Both the position numbers and the translations under genes were made by a program. 64,000 nucleotides of DNA. Origin: Candidatus Gallacutalibacter stercoravium (GTDB taxonomy: Bacteria; Bacillota; Clostridia; Oscillospirales; Acutalibacteraceae). Position 1 is the stretch's first letter. Every line of letters begins with the position of its first letter. The notes below the pieces were generated by a model. The model saw only the letters and a list, made by a program, of their open reading frames with translations, was not told the origin of the DNA and ran no database searches. Location of the stretch: positions 1 to 64,000 of the forward strand of contig DVJE01000025.1 of the NCBI GenBank assembly GCA_018716975.1, in the 5' to 3' direction. Shown here piece after piece: positions 59,846-64,000 of the stretch.

Positions 59846-61162
59846 GTGCGGCAAAAGAAAACGCGAGGAAAAACGGCGCAAATTGGGCAACGGCTGGGCT
59901 GCTTTCGCTACCGGCTGGTGGCCCAAGGGATTGTGGTAGGGGCGGCTGCCGGTCTGGTGGCGGTGCTATTTCGATATATCTTACAGCAGGCCGGCGTACT
60001 GCTGCAGGAGGCTGTGGATTTCGGCGCGCGCCATCCGTGGTTTATCCCGGTTTGGTTTGCCGTTTTGTTGGCCGCAGCAAAGCTGGTTGCCCTGCTGCTA
60101 CGCTGGGAGCCGTTGATTTCAGGCTCCGGCATCCCGCAGGTGGAGGGAGAACTGGAAGGAGAGCTGGAACAAAAATGGTGGCGGGTGCTGTTGGCAAAGC
60201 TGGCCGGCGGCCTACTTTGCATCGGCGCGGGCCTGTCGTTGGGCCGGGAAGGGCCGTCCATCCAGTTGGGGGCCATGGCCGGCAAGGGCTTTGCTCGCCT
60301 AACGGGCAAATTTACCCTTAGGGAAAAAGAGGAAGAACGCCTGCTCATCACCTGCGGTGCGGGCGCGGGCCTGGCTGCGGCGTTTAATGCCCCGCTGGCC
60401 GGCGTGCTGTTTGTGTTGGAAGAGCTGCATAAACGCTTTTGCTTAGAGATGCTGCTGGCCACCATGGCGTCCGCTATCACAGCAGATTGGATTTCGCGCT
60501 GCGTTTTCGGTCTGGCGCCGGTGTTCTCTTTCCCCATGGCGCAAGAACTGCCTTTACAGCAGTATTGGGCAGTGCTGTTGTTGGGCGTTGTGCTGGGGTT
60601 GCTGGGGGTGTTTTACAACGCCTGTGTGTCCTGGGTGCAAGCTCTTTATGATAAGATACCGTGGATGTTTGTGCGTTTGGCCATCGCGTTTTTGCTGGCA
60701 GGAGCCTTGGTTTTTTTGTGGGCCGATGTGCTGGGCAGCGGCCATCAGCTCATTGGCAAGGTTGGGGGTACGGCTTGGCTTGTGCTGCTGGCATTGTTTG
60801 CGGTAAAATTTGTTTTTTCTATGCTGAGCTTTGGATCCGGCGCGCCGGGCGGTATCTTTTTGCCGCTGCTGGTGCTGGGAGCCCTGGCGGGGGGCCTTTT
60901 TTGCCAAGGCATTCAGGCTTTGGGAGGGGATCTGGCGGTGCAAAACTGTGTTATCCTAGGCATGGCGGGCGCCTTTGCCGCCATTGTGCGCTCCCCTATT
61001 ACGGGCACGATTCTCATTGGAGAAATGACCGGCTGGGTATGCCCGCTGCCGGCGGTGGCCTTGGTGTCGCTTACGGCCTATTTGACGGCGGATCTGTTGG
61101 GCGCCCAGCCGATTTACGATCAGCTGTTGTGCCGTTTGCTGAAGAAACGGGCGGGGAACTGA
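59846..61162 (+). CDS. ClC-family chloride channel/transporter
   Basis: 438 residues from the GTG at 59846 (GGAGGGG six bases before it). Family motifs: SGSGIPQVEGELEG (GSGIP, first Cl-binding loop), LGREGPSIQLGAMAG (GREGP with the gating Glu), FNAPLAGVLFVLEEL and GSGAPGGIFLPLLVLGAL, then a late VRSPITGTILIGEMT. No C-terminal CBS domains follow, as in EriC-type bacterial members. The proton Glu region cannot be placed with certainty, so channel versus antiporter is open. Single gene. Confidence 0.92.
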   Translation: MRQKKTRGKTAQIGQRLGCFRYRLVAQGIVVGAAAGLVAVLFRYILQQAGVLLQEAVDFGARHPWFIPVWFAVLLAAAKLVALLLRWEPLISGSGIPQVEGELEGELEQKWWRVLLAKLAGGLLCIGAGLSLGREGPSIQLGAMAGKGFARLTGKFTLREKEEERLLITCGAGAGLAAAFNAPLAGVLFVLEELHKRFCLEMLLATMASAITADWISRCVFGLAPVFSFPMAQELPLQQYWAVLLLGVVLGLLGVFYNACVSWVQALYDKIPWMFVRLAIAFLLAGALVFLWADVLGSGHQLIGKVGGTAWLVLLALFAVKFVFSMLSFGSGAPGGIFLPLLVLGALAGGLFCQGIQALGGDLAVQNCVILGMAGAFAAIVRSPITGTILIGEMTGWVCPLPAVALVSLTAYLTADLLGAQPIYDQLLCRLLKKRAGN

Positions 61163-61389
61163 GAATTATGATCGCTGCCGCTTGATAGATGAGGACGGTA
61201 TCGGATTGCTCCGGCGCAAACAGATCCGTTCGGGGAGCCGTTTGATGTTGTAACCTATCAATTGAGAGATTACCGTTCATAACGCCGGTTTCAGCAAGGA
61301 TTTGAAAGGGATGGATAAACCAGATTTTCTTTGTCTACCGCGTCTACCGCCGAACGGTCTCAGCTGCCGTAAAACCATACGTCTTGCTG

Positions 61390-61420
61390 GCCCGCTGCAA
61401 ATTATGACAGCGGGCTTTTG
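61390..61420 (+). terminator. Terminator past the ClC gene
   Basis: GCCCGCTG, 10-base loop, CAGCGGGC, TTTTG. It lies 228 bases after the stop. The stretch 61421-61685 has an AT-rich promoter-like part with CTATAATC near 61652 but no gene. Confidence 0.65.
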
Positions 61421-61685
61421 TAATGCGACATTGGAATATTGCGATAGTTGCCTTTCGAAAACGCCGATTTAGGCATGCAATTTATGTCAAGAAAATGCTG
61501 TGAAATTGCACAAATTGACGCATGAAAGACGGCTTTTGTTGCAAGAAATCGACGTTCAGTGATGGCAAAGCACGAAAGTACAGGAAAAATAAGGAAAACG
61601 GCGAAAAATAAAAATAAATGCTGGAAAGTGGAAGAAACTTCCGCTATAATCAAAAATAGAGCGCGCTGTAAGGCGGCGCAAAATT

Positions 61686-62372
61686 ATGGTTTTGGAGGCG
61701 ATGTTGTTGCAGCCATCTCATAACGGCTTTCAGGCAGATCAGGCGGGGGAATACCAAAGGCTGATCTCTGAATTGCCGGGGGTGCTAAATGCCATGTTTG
61801 TTGTGGCGGAGGACGGTGGCGTTCAGGAGCTACACATACTGGCAACAACGCGGCGTTCCCCAAAACAAGTGGTGAGAGACATTCAGTCGCTTATGTTGGC
61901 CCGGTATGGGGTACCGTTAGATCATCGGGTGATCAGCGTGGCGCAGATACCCGATCCTGAAAATTCGGCCCAAGGGATTGCTGGAAGGCTGGTATTGGAA
62001 GGTACCAGCTTAGCCACAGATAAAAGCCGGGCGGAGGCCAAGGTTACCCTCTCTTACCGGGAGGAAAATTACCAGGGCTCGGCTACGGCGCCCAGCGCGC
62101 CTCCAGGGCAGCTGCGAGCTATGGCGCAGGCCACCATAGACGCGGTGCACTTATATTTGCATCGGCAGGATGTGTTTCAGCTGGTGGAGGTGCGCAGGAC
62201 GCCGCTGGCATCGCAAAACGCCGTACTGGTTTGTGTGTCTTACCTGCGCGGCAGCGATCCTGTTTTGCTGTGCGGGTGCGCTATGGAGGGAGAGGACCCT
62301 TACCGTGCAGCGGTAAAAGCCGTGCTTTCGGCAGTAAACCGGGTGGCCGGCGCGGCGCTAAAAGCTGAGTGA
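61686..62372 (+). CDS. Conserved protein of unknown function
   Basis: 228 residues. LPGVLNAMFVVAEDGGVQEL, VRDIQSLMLARYGVPLDHRV and ISVAQIPDPE resemble an ACT-like alpha/beta fold; a Ser/Ala/Pro stretch splits it from a second alpha/beta part (IDAVHLYLHRQDVFQLVEVR, LAGASLA-like end). The start is uncertain: ATG 61686, ATG 61701 or TTG 61704/61707 lie around TTGGAGGCG. I know similar proteins next to HD or two-component genes in Clostridia but cannot name a family. A hydrophobic peptide gene and an HD-GYP gene follow. Confidence 0.65.
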   Translation: MVLEAMLLQPSHNGFQADQAGEYQRLISELPGVLNAMFVVAEDGGVQELHILATTRRSPKQVVRDIQSLMLARYGVPLDHRVISVAQIPDPENSAQGIAGRLVLEGTSLATDKSRAEAKVTLSYREENYQGSATAPSAPPGQLRAMAQATIDAVHLYLHRQDVFQLVEVRRTPLASQNAVLVCVSYLRGSDPVLLCGCAMEGEDPYRAAVKAVLSAVNRVAGAALKAE

Positions 62373-62410
62373 TTATTTGAAGGAATGGGATTCATCCGGC
62401 GCTCAGCGGA

Positions 62411-62470
62411 GCGGAAATAGCCTGTTTGAATAGCGAAGAACAGAGCCTCAGAACAGAGGAGGCTATTCCG
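62411..62470 (+). promoter_or_regulatory. RNA stem bracketing the ribosome site of the 32-codon gene
   Basis: CGGAAATAGCC (about 62412-62422) and GGCTATTCCG (62461-62470) can form a 10-bp stem with one bulged A. The right arm borders GAGGAGG and abuts the TTG start at 62471, so pairing could hinder initiation. Inferred from sequence complementarity only. Confidence 0.4.
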
Positions 62471-62569
62471 TTGAAGAAGAAGACGTCCTTAATCGCGGCG
62501 CTAATTTCTTTGGTGTCTTTGCTGCTGGCCAGCGGCGCCAGCTTTACATGGCATAACCCTATGTTTTAA
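62471..62569 (+). CDS. 32-residue hydrophobic peptide
   Basis: TTG start at 62471 after AACAGAGGAGGCTATTCC; 32 codons then TAA. It begins with four basic residues (KKK) and has one hydrophobic core (LIAALISLVSLLLASGA), resembling a signal peptide or single-pass peptide with a short polar end (SFTWHNPMF). It could be a small membrane regulator or leader peptide. It lies between the unknown gene and the HD-GYP gene on the same strand. Too short to assign with certainty. Confidence 0.45.
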   Translation: MKKKTSLIAALISLVSLLLASGASFTWHNPMF

Positions 62570-62765
62570 GTCGCCCGGGCGGTAGCCCGTACTCGACCAA
62601 AACCAATGGATGCTGCGCGGCACGGTAGGCTGCGCAAAGCGCCGGATGGATCTGTTCCGATAGAAAAAGAGAAGTAGGTGGCAACGGGCTGGGTTCAACA
62701 GCCCGTGCCTGTGTTTATAAGCTGTAAAAACGGCGGGGTTGTCAAAGAGCGGGGTGTGCAGTAGC

Positions 62766-64000
62766 GTGACAAAAAAAGTGATGGCGTATGCGGGCGTAGT
62801 TTCTGCGTTGGGAATACCGCTGGGTGTATATTGCCTATGGAGGCTCATCCAAAACGCTTTGTTGGCGCCCGATATCAGCTTTTATTTCGTCAAGTTTTTT
62901 GTGCTGCTGGTCATGTATGTTTTGTGCCGCTCGCTGTTTTTGTATATCCGGGAGGATTACGCCATTGATATGTCGTTTATCATCAATTGCGCGGTTATCC
63001 TCTCTATGGGCGCTTATGCCGGCGGTGCCATGGTGCTGCTGAGCACGCCCTTTATCTTTACCACAGAGAAGGAAGCTGGGCAAAAGGGGGGCTTTCGGCT
63101 GCTGATGCTGCACGAGGAGCCCATAAAAACCCTGTTTAACACCAGTATTTTGGTGCTCTCTATTGTTGTTGGCGGCCGGCTGTATGAGGTTTCGGGCGGT
63201 GCTAGCGGCGTTTGGATTTTGCCCGATACATTGTGGGCTTCTATCGTCTTTATTATTTCCAGCGTTGTGGTCAACCTGATACTGATAACGGGGCTGTTTG
63301 CCCTGATGGCGCATCAATCCTTTTTTCGCATGTTGCTGGCCCAAATTAAAGAATATTTCCCCAGTATGCTGGCCTGCGCCCCCATTGGTATTTTTATGGG
63401 GGTGCTGATGATGAGCGGCAGCGGCGTGTATTTGGCGCCTTTATTTCTGATGCCGCTGCTGCTGGCACGCTATTCGTTTAAGCTGTATTTAAACAGCAAA
63501 CGCAATTATTATGTGATGATTCGCACCCTGACGGCGGCGATTGAGGCAAAGGATCAGTATACCGAAGGCCATTCGCGCCGGGTGGAGCTTTATGCAGGCA
63601 AAATTGCCGCTCAGCTGAAATTTTCGGCTGAGCAGATCGATCAGGTGCGCATGGCTGCTATGTTGCACGACATTGGCAAAATCGGTGTAGGGGATATGAT
63701 CCTAACCAAAACAGGGGCGCTGACCCAAGAGGAGTTTGTCAAGATTCGGGAACATCCTGTGATTGGGCTACATATTTTGCGTGAGGTAAACTTTCCCAGC
63801 GAGGTAAAAGAGGCTATTTTGCATCACCATGAGCGATATGACGGCAAGGGCTACCCCGATGGCACCAAGGGAGACGAGGTTTCTATGTTTGCCTATGTGC
63901 TGGGGGTTGCCGACGCTTTTGACGCAATGACCAGCGATCGCCCCTACCGGGCTGGCATGCCGTTGGAGCAGGCGCTGGAAGAGATCCGCAAGGGCTCCGG
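62766..64000 (+). CDS. Membrane HD-GYP domain protein (c-di-GMP phosphodiesterase-like), partial at right edge
   Basis: 411 codons within the window; the frame is open to the end. The start is GTG at 62766. About eight hydrophobic segments occupy residues ~1-245, then an HD-GYP domain: HSRRVELYAGKIA, His301-Asp302 in MLHDIGKIGVGDM, HHERYDGKGYPDG (GYP at 362-364) and the DAFDAMTSDRPYR segment. It should hydrolyse cyclic di-GMP, with the membrane part as sensor. The 190 bases upstream are G+C-rich with an inverted repeat (ACGGGCTG/CAGCCCGT, about 62687-62709). Confidence 0.9.
   Translation, partial: MTKKVMAYAGVVSALGIPLGVYCLWRLIQNALLAPDISFYFVKFFVLLVMYVLCRSLFLYIREDYAIDMSFIINCAVILSMGAYAGGAMVLLSTPFIFTTEKEAGQKGGFRLLMLHEEPIKTLFNTSILVLSIVVGGRLYEVSGGASGVWILPDTLWASIVFIISSVVVNLILITGLFALMAHQSFFRMLLAQIKEYFPSMLACAPIGIFMGVLMMSGSGVYLAPLFLMPLLLARYSFKLYLNSKRNYYVMIRTLTAAIEAKDQYTEGHSRRVELYAGKIAAQLKFSAEQIDQVRMAAMLHDIGKIGVGDMILTKTGALTQEEFVKIREHPVIGLHILREVNFPSEVKEAILHHHERYDGKGYPDGTKGDEVSMFAYVLGVADAFDAMTSDRPYRAGMPLEQALEEIRKGS

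Noticed and set aside
62608-62680. Possible c-di-GMP riboswitch before the HD-GYP gene
   Set aside because: CACGGTAGGCTGC and GCGCAAAGCGCC recall GEMM elements, but the order and stems do not match the consensus.

Overview
The window looks like a chromosomal segment from an anaerobic, spore-forming member of the Clostridia, probably an Oscillospirales-type gut Firmicute. This is inferred from a spoIIID orthologue with a plausible sigma-E promoter, a SpoIIQ-like M23 protein, TTGACA/TATAAT promoters with AGGAGG ribosome sites, frequent GTG and TTG starts, and GH42 and GH51 glycosidases. No rRNA or tRNA gene was seen. 63 complete coding regions are listed; a 64th runs off the right edge.

Left part (1-17.5 kb): a 65-bp tandem repeat; a methyltransferase and an ECF-transporter S component (minus strand); a GntR/YtrA-type regulator with its ABC transporter; a MerR regulator with a second ABC exporter behind a 19-bp-spacer promoter; an ECF sigma factor, zinc-finger anti-sigma and DUF4097 operon; a PhnP-like metallo-beta-lactamase protein; a DUF4340 protein; a COG2509-type FAD oxidoreductase; a cytidylate-kinase-like protein; an amidohydrolase; and a DUF1015 protein.

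Phosphate block (17.8-27.4 kb): pstS, pstC, pstA, pstB, phoU, phoB and phoR in one direction behind a PhoP-box-like direct repeat. PstC is about twice normal length because of a duplicated N-terminal membrane module. An alkaline-phosphatase-superfamily protein follows. Then come a CmpB-type membrane protein, an Mrp Fe-S carrier ATPase and a MATE transporter.

Phage-derived block (31.35-42.48 kb): 17 intact, tightly packed plus-strand genes running from terminase through portal, protease/scaffold, capsid, connectors and a possible tube protein to LysM protein, hub, spike, wedge, baseplate J and DUF2313 protein, ending in a strong terminator. The order follows PBSX-type phages. I find no sheath, tape measure, fibre, lysis, integrase, repressor or replication gene. 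This compact headed-particle cassette is the best candidate for an unusual or domesticated system in the window.

Right part (42.8-64 kb): cysK, spoIIID, a universal-stress protein, a Gfo/Idh/MocA oxidoreductase, peptide deformylase, an array of hairpin repeats, a SpoIIQ-like protein, hflX, a GNAT, a URO-D-like protein divergent from a GH42 beta-galactosidase, an F420-0:glutamate-ligase-family protein, a metal-dependent hydrolase, a GH51 arabinofuranosidase, a ClC channel, a conserved unknown, a 32-codon hydrophobic peptide and a membrane HD-GYP protein. All family calls are by eye from motifs; no database search was run.
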